From assembly GCF_024295805.1 (NCBI RefSeq), contig NZ_JANCLX010000002.1, positions 280,622-344,621 of the forward strand: a DNA stretch of 64,000 nt, in the 5' to 3' direction. Positions 16,656 to 28,668 of this stretch are shown here, in pieces; the first letter of the stretch is position 1, and the number at the start of each line of letters is the position of its first letter. A program made the position numbers and the translations under genes. Under the pieces are notes generated by a model. It was given only the letters and a program-made list of their open reading frames with translations, was not told the origin of the DNA and searched no databases. Origin of the DNA: Streptomyces cucumeris. GTDB lineage: Bacteria > Actinomycetota > Actinomycetes > Streptomycetales > Streptomycetaceae.

Positions 16656-16695
16656 CCGGACGAGCGCGTCGTACCCGGTCAGGACAAGACGGCGC
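16656..16695 (+). promoter_or_regulatory. Guanidine-III (mini-ykkC/ykkD) riboswitch
   Basis: The 40 bases read CCGGACGAGC, then GCGTCGTACCCGG, then TCAGGACAAGACGGCGC. This is almost base-for-base the known guanidine-III class (CCGGACGAG, then ACCCGGTCAGGACAAGACGG). It lies 38 bases before an SMR-family exporter gene, its usual target. A short hairpin (GCAGT at 16694-16698 with ACTGC at 16712-16716) between it and the ribosome site GTGAGGT could couple ligand binding to translation. Confidence 0.92.
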
Positions 16696-16733
16696 AGTCA
16701 GCGAAGTCTGCTACTGCGTGAGGTGTTCCCGTC

Positions 16734-17048
16734 ATGGCATGGGTCATTCTGGTGCTGTCCGGTCTTCTGGAGACCGTCTGGGCCGCGGCGCTCGCCGCGT
16801 CACACGGCTTCAGCCGATTCCGCCCCAGCGTTCTGTTCGCCGTCGCCGCCGTGCTGAGCATGGCCGGTCTGTCCTACGCGATGCGCTCGGTGCCACTGGG
16901 CACCGGCTACGCGGTCTGGGTCGCCATCGGGGCGGTGGGCACCGCCGGTTACGGCATGGCCGCCCTGGGCGACCCGGTGAGCGCCGCCCGGATCGTCTGT
17001 CTGCTGCTGATCGTCGCCGGTGTGCTGGGCCTGAAGCTCCTCCACTGA
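16734..17048 (+). CDS. sugE: SMR-family guanidinium exporter (SugE/Gdx)
   Basis: A 104-residue, four-helix small multidrug resistance protein. It begins MAWVILVLSGLLETVWAAAL, with the membrane-embedded Glu13 that couples transport to protons, and has the SugE-type segment PLGTGYAVWVAIGAVGT. The SugE branch of the family is now known as guanidinium exporters (Gdx), and the guanidine-III riboswitch just upstream strongly supports that role. Single-gene transcript: a hairpin begins directly after the stop codon. Confidence 0.93.
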   Translation: MAWVILVLSGLLETVWAAALAASHGFSRFRPSVLFAVAAVLSMAGLSYAMRSVPLGTGYAVWVAIGAVGTAGYGMAALGDPVSAARIVCLLLIVAGVLGLKLLH

Positions 17049-17077
17049 CGCGCCGCACGACGCCCGCGTGCGGCGCG
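17049..17077 (+). terminator. Hairpin terminator of sugE
   Basis: A perfect 10-bp inverted repeat (17049-17058 with 17068-17077, 9-base loop) begins immediately after the sugE TGA. Confidence 0.8.
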
Positions 17078-17079
17078 GG

Positions 17080-17490
17080 CGAGGTCCGGCACACCTTTGC
17101 GGGGGCCGCGCCCGTCCGCGCCGGGCCGTGGGGCGGGCCCGTGACGCTCACGACGACCGCGGGTCGGTCCCGTGTGCCCGCGGCGGGCAGGTGACGGGCC
17201 GGTGACGGCCGCGCGACAGCCCCGCCCGGCCCGGTGTCGGGCCCGTGCAGCGCCGCGGCGGTGCGCGGCCGACGCGCCCGCATGACCGCGCGGCCTCGCC
17301 AGGGTCCCGCGCAGCCGCGCTACGACCGCGCACCGTCCTGCGACGGGCTGACCGGACCCCGTGACCGGTTCCAGTACGGCCACGCGGCGGGCCCGCGCGG
17401 CCCCGCAAGTCCCGCGCACGGCCGCGGGACGACCTCTCGCCGGCCCGGTGCCGGGCCCGCGCGGCCGTGCGGCGGGCCCACACGCACAGG
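17080..17490. other. Gene-free, very GC-rich intergenic stretch
   Basis: About 410 bases between two terminators carry no credible gene. The sequence is nearly pure G/C words (GCGGGCCCG, CGCGCGGCC). A 19-bp word, CGGCCCGGTG followed by YCGGGCCCG, occurs at 17227-17245 and again at 17441-17459 with one mismatch; each copy can fold on itself. I see no promoter or known RNA. Confidence 0.5.
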
Positions 17491-17491
17491 A

Positions 17492-17520
17492 CCGCCGCCT
17501 CCCGGGGAGGGAGGCGGCGG
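17492..17520 (-). terminator. Hairpin terminator of the mctP operon
   Basis: A perfect 12-bp inverted repeat (17492-17503 with 17509-17520, 5-base loop) lies 22 bases beyond the mctP stop on the minus strand. Confidence 0.85.
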
Positions 17521-17542
17521 CCGGTGGGGACGGGGGAGAGGG

Positions 17543-19183
17543 TCAGTGGGCGCCGGGGGCGCCTGCCGTCGCCGGGGGGAGTTCGGCCTCGACGCCCGGG
17601 TCGCCCGCGTCCGCGGTGTAGTCGGACGGGGAGGTCTCGTCCACGCCGTCCGGCGCCTTGACCGCCCGCAGGACCAGCGTCAGGACCACGGTGACCACCA
17701 CATTGAGGACGAACGCGGTGAGACCGATGTAGCCGATCTCCCCGATGCCCGGGATCTCCTTCGAGCTGCCGCCGAAGTGCTTCTGGTCGGGGTTGACCGG
17801 GCTGGGCACGCCATAGGCGGCGAGCGTGCCGTAGACCATGCCGACCGCCCAGCCCGCCAGCAGCGCCCAGCGGTGGAACCAGCGGGTGAACAACCCGCCC
17901 ACCAGGGCCGGGAAGGTCTGGAGGATCCAGATGCCGCCCAGCAGCTGGAAGTTGATCGCGACCGTCTTGTCCATCCCCAGGACGAAGACCAGCGCACCGA
18001 CCTTCACCATCAGCGAGACCAGCTTGGAGACCTTGGTCTCCTGCTCGGGCGTGGCGTCCGGTTTGATGAAGTCCTTGTAGATGTTGCGGGTGAACAGGTT
18101 CGCCGCGGCGATCGACATGATGGCCGCCGGTACCAGCGCGCCGATGCCGATGGCGGCGAAGGCCACACCCGTGAACCAGTCCGGGAACATGTCCTCGAAG
18201 AGCTGCGGAATGGCGAGCTGGCCGTTGTCCACCTTCACCCCGGCCGCGATCGCCATGAAGCCCAGCAGCGCCAGCAGACCCAGCATCAGCGAGTACAGCG
18301 GCAGGATGGTGGTGTTGCGGCGGATCACCTCACGGCTGCGGCTGGAGAGCGTCGCGGTGATCGAGTGCGGGTACATGAACAGCGCGAGCGCCGAGCCCAG
18401 GGCCAGCGTGGCGTACGCCCATTGCTGTTTCTCCCCGCTGGCCAGCGCGCCGCGTGGCTGCCCGGTGGTGGGATTCTCCTGCGAGAGGGCGGCGCCCGCC
18501 TTCGCGAAGATGTCGTCGAAGCCGCCCAGCTTGATCGGGATGTAGATGATCGCCACCACGATGACGATGTAGATCAGGGTGTCCTTGACGAAGGCGATCA
18601 GCGCCGGGGCACGCAGCCCGGAGGAGTAGGTGTACGCCGCGAGCACACCGAAGGCGATCAGCAGCGGCAGGTCCTTGATGAACCAGTTGGTGTTCTCGCC
18701 GCCGCCGACGCCCATCACGTCCAGCACCGCCTGGATGCCGACGAGTTGGAGGGCGATGTACGGCATGGTGGCGAGGATGCCGGTGACCGCGACGGCCAGC
18801 GACAGACCCTTGGAGCCGAACCGGCCGCGGACGAAGTCCGAGGTGGTCACGTACCCGTGCTTGTGCGACACCGACCACAGCCGGGGCAGGAAGGTGAAGA
18901 TCAGCGGGTAGACCAGGATCGTGTACGGGACCGCGAAGAACCCGGACGCCCCGGCCGCGTAGATCGCCGCCGGGACGGCGACGAAGGTGTACGCGGTGTA
19001 GAGGTCGCCGCCGAGCAGGAACCAGGTGATCCAGGTGCCGAAGCTGCGGCCGCCCAGACCCCATTCGTCGAGGTTGTTCGCGTTCTCCGCGGCGCGCCAG
19101 CGGGCGGCCAGGAAGCCCATGACCGTGACGGCTACGAAGAAGAACAGGAAGACGCCGAGTGCGACGCCGTTCACGTCTTTCAT
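17543..19183 (-). CDS. mctP: Monocarboxylate:sodium-solute-symporter-type permease
   Basis: A 546-residue integral membrane protein of the sodium:solute symporter family, with about 13 hydrophobic helices starting at VALGVFLFFFVAVTVMGFLA. The SSS-type segment WFLLGGDLYTAYTFVAVP near residue 55 resembles rhizobial MctP, which imports lactate, pyruvate and related acids. The C-terminal 35 residues are an acidic soluble tail. It overlaps the upstream DUF3311 gene by ATGA; this pair is widespread in actinobacteria, the small partner probably being an accessory subunit. Substrate specificity is inferred from family only. Confidence 0.85.
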   Translation of the reverse strand: MKDVNGVALGVFLFFFVAVTVMGFLAARWRAAENANNLDEWGLGGRSFGTWITWFLLGGDLYTAYTFVAVPAAIYAAGASGFFAVPYTILVYPLIFTFLPRLWSVSHKHGYVTTSDFVRGRFGSKGLSLAVAVTGILATMPYIALQLVGIQAVLDVMGVGGGENTNWFIKDLPLLIAFGVLAAYTYSSGLRAPALIAFVKDTLIYIVIVVAIIYIPIKLGGFDDIFAKAGAALSQENPTTGQPRGALASGEKQQWAYATLALGSALALFMYPHSITATLSSRSREVIRRNTTILPLYSLMLGLLALLGFMAIAAGVKVDNGQLAIPQLFEDMFPDWFTGVAFAAIGIGALVPAAIMSIAAANLFTRNIYKDFIKPDATPEQETKVSKLVSLMVKVGALVFVLGMDKTVAINFQLLGGIWILQTFPALVGGLFTRWFHRWALLAGWAVGMVYGTLAAYGVPSPVNPDQKHFGGSSKEIPGIGEIGYIGLTAFVLNVVVTVVLTLVLRAVKAPDGVDETSPSDYTADAGDPGVEAELPPATAGAPGAH

Positions 19184-19458
19184 GCCGATCCGCCCTCCTT
19201 GCGCGCCCGCCGCTCACGCCGGACGAGCACATAGGCCACCGAGGTCAGCACGGCGGAGACCGGTACCCAGAGCATCTGGTACCAGTAGAAGAACGGGATG
19301 CCGATGAAGGCGGGCTCGACCTTGGCGTACGAGCCGACCCAGAGCATCGCCGCGAAGGGCACGATCAAGCAGAAGGCCACCACCACACGGGTGGGCGTGA
19401 CCACCGGTCTCCTGCCGGACGCACCGGCGGAACCGGTCGGATCAGATGTGTCGGACAT
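19180..19458 (-). CDS. DUF3311 small membrane protein
   Basis: A 92-residue protein with two hydrophobic helices (VVVAFCLIVPFAAMLWVGSY and MLWVPVSAVLTSVAYVLV) joined by the FIGIPFFYWYQM loop typical of DUF3311. A charged RRERRARKEGG tail follows. It is the first gene of the operon with the mctP-type permease and overlaps it by four bases, like the DUF485/symporter pairs in other bacteria. Role as a permease subunit is inferred from that constant pairing. Confidence 0.85.
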   Translation of the reverse strand: MSDTSDPTGSAGASGRRPVVTPTRVVVAFCLIVPFAAMLWVGSYAKVEPAFIGIPFFYWYQMLWVPVSAVLTSVAYVLVRRERRARKEGGSA

Positions 19459-19658
19459 GGTGGCGGGCTCCCGTCCCCTCGGCTCATCACCTGCGTCTAT
19501 GGCTGATCGCTACGCTGATCATGTACGTAATGAGCAGGAAATCTAAGCCCGCGGCCCGGCAGCCGTCACTACCCGTCCGCATATCGGTATGAGAAAGAAG
19601 TGGCCTCATCCGCGACTCGGCCCCCGTACGGCGCCCGGAGGGCCGCCTGGGGCCCGGG

Positions 19659-19683
19659 ACGGCCCACCGGGCCGGTGGGCCGT
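19659..19683 (-). terminator. Hairpin terminator of dasR
   Basis: A 10-bp inverted repeat (19659-19668 with 19674-19683, loop GGGCC) lies just beyond the dasR stop on the minus strand. Confidence 0.8.
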
Positions 19684-19687
19684 CGGC

Positions 19688-22999
<3,312 letters not shown>

Positions 23000-23003
<4 letters not shown>

Positions 23004-23830
23004 AGCGCTCGCCGCTGGCCCGGCTGTGGCCGAACGCGACCGCCGTCGTGCTCTTCGCCGGCTTCGCGTTCCCTGTCTACTGGATGTTCTGCACGGCCCT
23101 CAAACCGGCCTCGGACATCGTCGCCGAGGACCCGGTGTGGTTCCCGGCCTCGGCCACCCTCGAGCACTTCGGCACGGCCGTGCGCGCGGACCACTTCTGG
23201 ACGCTGGTGCGGAACTCCCTCACCGTCACCGTCTCGGCGGTCGCGCTCTCCCTGATGATCGCGCTGCTGGCGTCCTTCGCCCTGGCCCGGCTGCGGTTCC
23301 GGGGACGGCACGGCTTCCTGGTCACGTTCATGATCGCGCAGATGGCGCCCTGGGAGGTCATGGTGATCGCGATCTATCTGCTCGTCCGCGACGGCGACAT
23401 GCTGAACAGCCTGGTTCCCCTCACCCTGTTCTACATGGTGATGGTGCTGCCGTTCACGGTGCTCACGCTGCGCTCCTACATCGCCGCCGTACCCCGGGAG
23501 CTGGAGGAGTCGGCGATGGTCGACGGCTGCACCCGGTCCCAGGCGTTCACCCGGGTGATCTTCCCGCTGCTGGCGCCCGGTCTGATGGCCACCTCGCTCT
23601 TCGGCTTCATCACCGCCTGGAACGAGTTCCCGCTGGTGCTGATCCTCAACAAGGACGCCGAGGCCCAGACCCTCCCGCTGTGGCTGTCCAGCTTCCAGAC
23701 CAACTTCGGCGACGACTGGGGCGCCACCATGGCGGCCGCCTCGCTCTTCGCCGTACCGATTCTGCTGCTCTTCCTGTTCCTGCAACGCAAGGCGGTCGGT
23801 GGGCTCACTTCCGGCGCTGTGAAGGGATGA
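23000..23830 (+). CDS. dasC: Chitobiose ABC transporter permease DasC
   Basis: A 276-residue second permease with six predicted helices and the EAA loop ELEESAMVDGCTRSQAFTRV near residue 170. The GTG at 23000 overlaps the dasB stop and has GGAAGGAGG upstream within dasB. Pairs with DasB to form the membrane channel; the ATPase is presumably encoded elsewhere (MsiK). The next gene starts ten bases after its stop. Confidence 0.95.
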
Positions 23831-23839
23831 ACCCCGGCC

Positions 23840-25387
23840 ATGACGACCCTCGCACACACCCCCGTCACGCTCACGCGGGACGCCCTGACCGTCCTCCAGC
23901 CCGGGTTCACCGGCACCACCGCCCCCGACTGGCTGCTGCGCAGACTCGGTGAGGGGCTCGCCTCCGTCGGGCTGTTCGGCCGGAACATCACCTCGCCCGA
24001 ACAGCTCACCGCGCTCACCGCCCGGCTGCGTGCCGAACGGGACGACGTCCTGGTGGCGATCGACGAGGAGGGCGGCGATGTCACCCGGCTGGAGGTGCGG
24101 GGCGGCTCCTCCTTCCCCGGCAATCTGGCCCTCGGCGCCGTCGACGACCCCGAGCTGACCCGGGCCGTCGCCCGGGAGCTGGGCCGCCGCCTCGCCGCCT
24201 GCGGGGTCACCCTCAACTGGGCGCCCTCCGCCGACGTCAACTCCAACCCCGACAACCCGGTCATCGGCGTCCGCTCCTTCGGCGCCGGGCCCCGGCTCGT
24301 CGCCCGGCACACCGCCGCCTGGGTCGAGGGGCTCCAGAGCGCCGGGGTCGCCGCCTGCACCAAGCACTTCCCCGGCCACGGCGACACCGCTGTCGACTCC
24401 CACCACGCGCTGCCGCGGATCGACGCCGGACTCGACACCCTGGCGACACGTGAACTGGTGCCGTTCCGGGCCGCCGTGGCCGCCGGGACCAAGGCGGTGA
24501 TGAGCGCCCACATCCTGCTGCCCGCGCTCGACCCGGAGCACCCGGCCACCCTCAGCCCGGCCGCGCTCCACGGACTGCTGCGCGGCCCCGTCGCCGACGG
24601 CGGCCTCGGCTTCGACGGTCTGATCGTCACCGACGGCATGGAGATGCGGGCCGTCTCCGACGCCTACGGCCTGGAGCGCGGCAGTGTGATGGCCGTCGCC
24701 GCGGGCGCCGACGCCATCTGTGTGGGCGGCGGTCTCGCCGACGAGGACACCGTGCTCCGGCTGCGTGACGCGCTGGTGGCCGCCGTGCTCGACGGCCGGC
24801 TGCCGCAGGAGCGGCTGGCCGACGCCGCGGCGCGGGTACGGGCGCTGGGGGAGTGGACCCGGCGGTACGGCGGACCGGGCGCCGCGGAGGGGATCGAGCC
24901 CGCGCCCGGGATCGGGCTCGCCGCGGCCCGGCGGGCGCTGCGGATCACCCCCGGCGGTACCGCGTACCGGCCGCCGACCGGGCCCGCGCATGTCGCGGCC
25001 CTCACCCCGATGGCCAACATCGCGGTCGGCGACGAGACGCCCTGGGGCGTGGCGGCCGAACTCACCCGGCTGCTGCCCGGCACCACGACCGCCACCCACG
25101 GACGCCAGGACGCCGGGACCGGCGGTGTCCCCGCCCTGGTCGACGACATGCTCGACCAGGCGGCGGACCGTAGGATCGTCGCCGTGGTCCGCGACGTCCA
25201 CCGGCACCGCTGGATGGCCGACGCCCTGGACGCCCTGCTCGCCGCCCGGCCCGACACGGTCGTCGTCGAGATGGGGGTGCCCCAGGCGCCGCCCGCCGGG
25301 GCGCTGCACATTGCGACCCACGGCGCCGCCCGGGTCTGCGGACGGGCGGCCGCGGAAGTCATCGTCGGCGGTGCGGCCGGGGTATGA
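23840..25387 (+). CDS. dasD: Glycoside hydrolase family 3 beta-N-acetylhexosaminidase
   Basis: A 515-residue NagZ-type enzyme that would split imported chitobiose to GlcNAc. It has no signal peptide, so acts in the cytoplasm. The family's flexible His loop KHFPGHGDT (about 175-183) supplies the general acid and binds GlcNAc; the nucleophile Asp is in VTDGMEM near residue 265. A C-terminal alpha/beta domain (about 380-515) follows. It is ten bases after dasC, and the equivalent S. coelicolor gene is called dasD. Its stop region is 45 bases before the SIS gene. Confidence 0.88.
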   Translation: MTTLAHTPVTLTRDALTVLQPGFTGTTAPDWLLRRLGEGLASVGLFGRNITSPEQLTALTARLRAERDDVLVAIDEEGGDVTRLEVRGGSSFPGNLALGAVDDPELTRAVARELGRRLAACGVTLNWAPSADVNSNPDNPVIGVRSFGAGPRLVARHTAAWVEGLQSAGVAACTKHFPGHGDTAVDSHHALPRIDAGLDTLATRELVPFRAAVAAGTKAVMSAHILLPALDPEHPATLSPAALHGLLRGPVADGGLGFDGLIVTDGMEMRAVSDAYGLERGSVMAVAAGADAICVGGGLADEDTVLRLRDALVAAVLDGRLPQERLADAAARVRALGEWTRRYGGPGAAEGIEPAPGIGLAAARRALRITPGGTAYRPPTGPAHVAALTPMANIAVGDETPWGVAAELTRLLPGTTTATHGRQDAGTGGVPALVDDMLDQAADRRIVAVVRDVHRHRWMADALDALLAARPDTVVVEMGVPQAPPAGALHIATHGAARVCGRAAAEVIVGGAAGV

Positions 25388-25431
25388 CTCCACCGAGCAC
25401 CACCCGGCAGAGCCACCTGGAGGCACCCGTC

Positions 25432-26502
25432 ATGTCCGCCACCCCGACGGCCCGGCCCGACTCCCGTCCCGGTCGGATCATGTCCGGTGAGATGGCCGAG
25501 CAGCCCGCGGTGCTACGGCGGATCCTGGAGGAGGGGGCGCCGCGGATCCGGGAGACGGCGGAGCGGATCGCGGCGCGGGCTCCGCGTTTTGTGCTGCTGA
25601 CGGCGCGGGGGACGTCGGACAATGCGGCGTTGTATGCGAAGTATCTGGTGGAGGTGTTGTGGGGTAAGCCGTGTGGGCTGACGTCGATGTCGACGACGAC
25701 GGCGTACGGGGCGCGGCAGGATCTGCGTGATGTGCTGGTGATCACGGTGAGTCAGTCGGGTGGTTCGCCGGATCTGGTGGCGTCCACCGAGGCGGCGCGG
25801 GCGGCGGGGGCGATCACGCTGGCGGTGACCAACAACGCCGGATCACCGCTGGCGGCGGTTTCGGAGTTCCATATCGATGTGCTGGCCGGGCCGGAGAAGG
25901 CACTGCCCGCCACCAAGACCTACACCGCTGAGTTGCTGGCGTTGTATCTGCTGGTGGAGGGGTTGCGGGGCGGGGATGGCGCGGCGGCCAAGGTGCTGCC
26001 GGATCTGGCGCGGGGGGTGCTGGAGCGGCAGGGCGAGGTGCGGGCGCTGGCGGCGCGGTACCGGTTCGCCGAGCGGATGGTGCTCACCTCGCGGGGCTTT
26101 GGGTATCCGACGGCGAAGGAGGCGGCGCTGAAGCTGATGGAGACCAGCTATATCCCGGCCCTGTCGTATTCGGGGGCGGATCTGCTGCACGGTCCACTGG
26201 CGATGGTCGACAACATCTCGCCGGTGATCGCGATCGTGACCGAGGGCCGGGGCGGGGAGGCGTTGCAGCCGGTGCTGGAGCGGCTGCGCGGCCGGGGAGC
26301 GGACCTGGTGGTGATCGGCGCGCAGTCGGAGGTGGACCGGGCTTGTGCGGGGTTCGCTCTGCCCACGGGTGGGGTGGCCGAGGAGGTGCAGCCGATCCTG
26401 GAGATCCTGCCGCTGCAGATGCTGGCGTATGAGGTGACCATCGCCCGTGGCCAGGATCCGGACGCGCCCCGTGCGCTGGCCAAGGTCACCGAAACCCGCT
26501 GA
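25432..26502 (+). CDS. SIS-domain protein, GlmS-isomerase-like (probable NagB-II type deaminase)
   Basis: A 356-residue protein with two SIS sugar-phosphate-isomerase domains. Binding loops are TARGTSDNAALYAKYL and SQSGGSPDL in the first domain and SRGFGYPTAKEAALK with SYSGADLLHGP in the second, like the isomerase half of GlmS. Fused to no glutaminase domain and placed at the end of the das operon, it probably converts glucosamine-6-phosphate to fructose-6-phosphate plus ammonia (NagB-II type). ATG 25432 has GGAGG eight bases upstream. From about 25515 codon use changes sharply to NNG and some NNT codons (GCG, GTG, TTG, GAT) unlike the NNC-rich neighbours, suggesting a different origin or gene conversion. 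Confidence 0.83.
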   Translation: MSATPTARPDSRPGRIMSGEMAEQPAVLRRILEEGAPRIRETAERIAARAPRFVLLTARGTSDNAALYAKYLVEVLWGKPCGLTSMSTTTAYGARQDLRDVLVITVSQSGGSPDLVASTEAARAAGAITLAVTNNAGSPLAAVSEFHIDVLAGPEKALPATKTYTAELLALYLLVEGLRGGDGAAAKVLPDLARGVLERQGEVRALAARYRFAERMVLTSRGFGYPTAKEAALKLMETSYIPALSYSGADLLHGPLAMVDNISPVIAIVTEGRGGEALQPVLERLRGRGADLVVIGAQSEVDRACAGFALPTGGVAEEVQPILEILPLQMLAYEVTIARGQDPDAPRALAKVTETR

Positions 26503-26567
26503 ACCACCCGCGGGCCGCGGCGCCAGAGCGGGACCCTCAACCCGCCCGGCACCGCAGCCCGGGTTGC

Positions 26568-26585
26568 GCCGGCCGAGCGGCCGGC
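26568..26585. terminator. Short hairpin after the das operon
   Basis: A 7-bp inverted repeat (26568-26574 with 26579-26585, loop GAGC) lies 66 bases after the last gene of the das operon. It is weaker than the other terminators here. Confidence 0.45.
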
Positions 26586-26678
26586 CACGAGGCGCCCGGT
26601 GCGGTCAGGGCAGAGCGCGCCGGGTACCCGATCCGCCCTCCTGTGCGGGGAGTGCGGAAGATCTCAATGCTCGATCAT

Positions 26679-26694
26679 TCTGGACTAGACCACT
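26679..26694. promoter_or_regulatory. dre-like DasR site upstream of the sensor kinase gene
   Basis: TCTGGACTAGACCACT differs from the dre core TGGTCTAGACCA at one position and is palindromic about CTAG. It lies 177 bases after the das operon and 61 bases before the PdtaS-like kinase, so it is placed to control the latter. Confidence 0.65.
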
Positions 26695-26754
26695 AGGGTC
26701 TGTCCATGGTTGTGCGCGGATAGGCTAATCCACCCGGGCGGGTAGGCTCACACC

Positions 26755-28233
26755 GTGCCCTCCATGAACGACCTCGTACACCAGCACACCGCCCTCGGCG
26801 ATGCCGATCTCGAATGGCTTCACCTGCTGGTATCGGAGTGGCAGCTGCTCTCCGACCTCTCCTTCGCGGACCTCGTGCTGTGGGTGCCGACCAGTGACGG
26901 CACCCGGTACGTCTCGGTGGCGCAGATGCGGCCCAACACCGGCCCCACCTCCTATCAGGACGACATGGTCGGCCATCTCGTTCCCCGCGGGCGCCGCCCC
27001 ATGCTGGACGCCGCCCTGGACGAGGGCCGGATCGTCCGGGAGGGCGACCCGGAGTGGCGCGAGGAGGTGCCGGTGCGGGTGGAGTCCATCCCGGTCTGCC
27101 GGGAGGGCCGGGTGCTGGGCGTCATCGCGCGCAACACCAATCTGCTCACCGTGCGGACCCCGAGCCGGCTGGAGCTCACGTACCTCCAGAGCGCCTCCGA
27201 CCTCGCCCAGATGATCTCCGTCGGCGCATTCCCGTTCCCCGGCCAGCAGGTCGACATGGACGCCTCGCCGCGCGCGGGCGACGGGCTGATCCGGATGGAC
27301 GCCGACGGGGTGGTCCAGTACGCCAGCCCCAACGCGCTCTCCGCCTACCACCGGCTGGGGCTGGCCGCCGACCTGGTCGGCCATCACCTGGGCCGGACCA
27401 CCGCCGAACTCGCTCCGGTGCGCGGACCGGTGGACGAGGCACTGGTCAAACTGGCCAGCGGCTGGGCGCCCAGGGAGTTCGAAGTCGAGGGCGGCGACGG
27501 GGTGATCCAGCTCCGGGCCATCCCGCTCAAGCCCAAGGGCCTGCACATCGGCTCGCTGGTGCTGCTGCGGGACGTCACCGAACTGCGTCGGCGCGAACGA
27601 GAGTTGATCACCAAGGACGCCACCATCCGGGAGATCCACCATCGGGTGAAGAACAACCTCCAGACGGTGGCCGCGCTGTTGCGCCTCCAGGCCCGCCGGA
27701 TGGACTCCGAGCAGGGCCGGGAGGCGCTGAACGAGGCGGTGCGCAGGGTCGGTTCGATCGCGATCGTCCATGAGACGCTGTCCCAGAACCTGGACGAGCG
27801 GGTCGAGTTCGACGATATAGCCGACCGGGTGCTGGCCATGGTGGCGGAGATCTCGCCGGGCAAGGTCACCGGACGGCGCACCGGACGCTTCGGCATCCTG
27901 GACGCCGAGGTCGCCACCCCGCTGTCCATGGTGCTCACCGAAGTGCTGCAGAACGCGCTGGAGCACGGCTTCGGACCGGGGGAGCAGGGCACGGTCGAGG
28001 TCGCGGCGGTACGCGGCGGCACCGGTGAGGACAGCAGGCTGCGGGTCACCGTGCAGGACGACGGCCGGGGACTGCCGGAGGGCTTCGATCCGCAGCGGAC
28101 CGGGAACCTCGGGCTCCAGATCGTCCGCACCCTGGTGGAGGGTGAACTCGGCGGCAGTTTCGATATGCGGCCGGCCCCGGAGCGCGGTACCCGGGTGGTC
28201 CTGGACTTCCCGGTGCGCGCCGAGAAGCGCTGA
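26755..28233 (+). CDS. Cytosolic sensor histidine kinase, PdtaS-like (HisKA_2 family)
   Basis: A 492-residue soluble kinase with a GAF-like domain (about 20-160), a PAS domain (about 175-280) and a HisKA_2/HATPase core. The phosphoacceptor region is REIHHRVKNNLQTVAALLRL with His295/296, the N-box LTEVLQNALEHGF and G-boxes DDGRGLPEGF and TGNLGLQIV. Architecture and context (near wblE, in a region with sigR) match mycobacterial PdtaS, which sits near whiB1 and sigH and controls an ANTAR RNA-binding regulator; no such regulator is adjacent here. A TAGGCT box at 26743-26748 lies 6 bases before GTG 26755, implying a leaderless message. A dre-like site lies upstream. Confidence 0.87.
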   Translation: MPSMNDLVHQHTALGDADLEWLHLLVSEWQLLSDLSFADLVLWVPTSDGTRYVSVAQMRPNTGPTSYQDDMVGHLVPRGRRPMLDAALDEGRIVREGDPEWREEVPVRVESIPVCREGRVLGVIARNTNLLTVRTPSRLELTYLQSASDLAQMISVGAFPFPGQQVDMDASPRAGDGLIRMDADGVVQYASPNALSAYHRLGLAADLVGHHLGRTTAELAPVRGPVDEALVKLASGWAPREFEVEGGDGVIQLRAIPLKPKGLHIGSLVLLRDVTELRRRERELITKDATIREIHHRVKNNLQTVAALLRLQARRMDSEQGREALNEAVRRVGSIAIVHETLSQNLDERVEFDDIADRVLAMVAEISPGKVTGRRTGRFGILDAEVATPLSMVLTEVLQNALEHGFGPGEQGTVEVAAVRGGTGEDSRLRVTVQDDGRGLPEGFDPQRTGNLGLQIVRTLVEGELGGSFDMRPAPERGTRVVLDFPVRAEKR

Positions 28234-28310
28234 CCGCTCCGTCTGTCGTCCACCTCACAGCACGGCCCGCACCGTACCGGGCCCGTACAGCAACTGGGCC
28301 CGCACAGCAC

Positions 28311-28342
28311 TGAGCCCCCGGACCGGCTGGTCCGGGGGCTCA
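28311..28342. terminator. Bidirectional hairpin terminator between the kinase and wblE
   Basis: A perfect 14-bp inverted repeat (28311-28324 with 28329-28342, loop GGCT) lies between two convergent genes. Confidence 0.9.
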
Positions 28343-28410
28343 AAGCTCACGTTGCTGTGCGCATCGGGATTACTGCGCGCTGCGGCTCGGGGGCCACGGG
28401 GCGTTCAGGG

Positions 28411-28668
28411 TCAGGCGCTGGCGTTGCGCGCCCGGTTCCGAGCGGCACGGCGCTTCATCGCGCGGCGCTCGTCCTCGCTGAGTCCACCCCAGACGCCGGA
28501 GTCCTGGCCGGACTCAAGCGCCCACTGCAGGCACTGCTCCATCACGGGGCAGCGACGGCAGACGGCCTTGGCTTCCTCGATCTGCAGCAGCGCAGGACCA
28601 GTGTTGCCGATGGGGAAGAACAGCTCGGGGTCTTCCTCGCGGCAAACGGCGTTGTGACGCCAGTCCAT
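28411..28668 (-). CDS. wblE: WhiB-family iron-sulfur regulator WblE
   Basis: An 85-residue [4Fe-4S] WhiB-like protein, the orthologue of mycobacterial WhiB1. The four cluster cysteines are C9, C37, C40 and C46, followed by the GVWGG turn (about 58-62) and a basic C-terminus (RRAMKRRAARNRARN) for DNA contact. The family binds the primary sigma factor and senses NO. Its start has GGAGATGG upstream. The conserved neighbours (PdtaS-like kinase, lipid kinase, sigH) fit SCO5240. A gene-free leader of over 300 bases precedes it. Confidence 0.95.
   Translation of the reverse strand: MDWRHNAVCREEDPELFFPIGNTGPALLQIEEAKAVCRRCPVMEQCLQWALESGQDSGVWGGLSEDERRAMKRRAARNRARNASA

Noticed and set aside
17080..17490. 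GC-rich 410-base gap as a gene or structured RNA
   Set aside because: Open frames there are low-complexity without ribosome sites; hairpins are expected by chance in such sequence.
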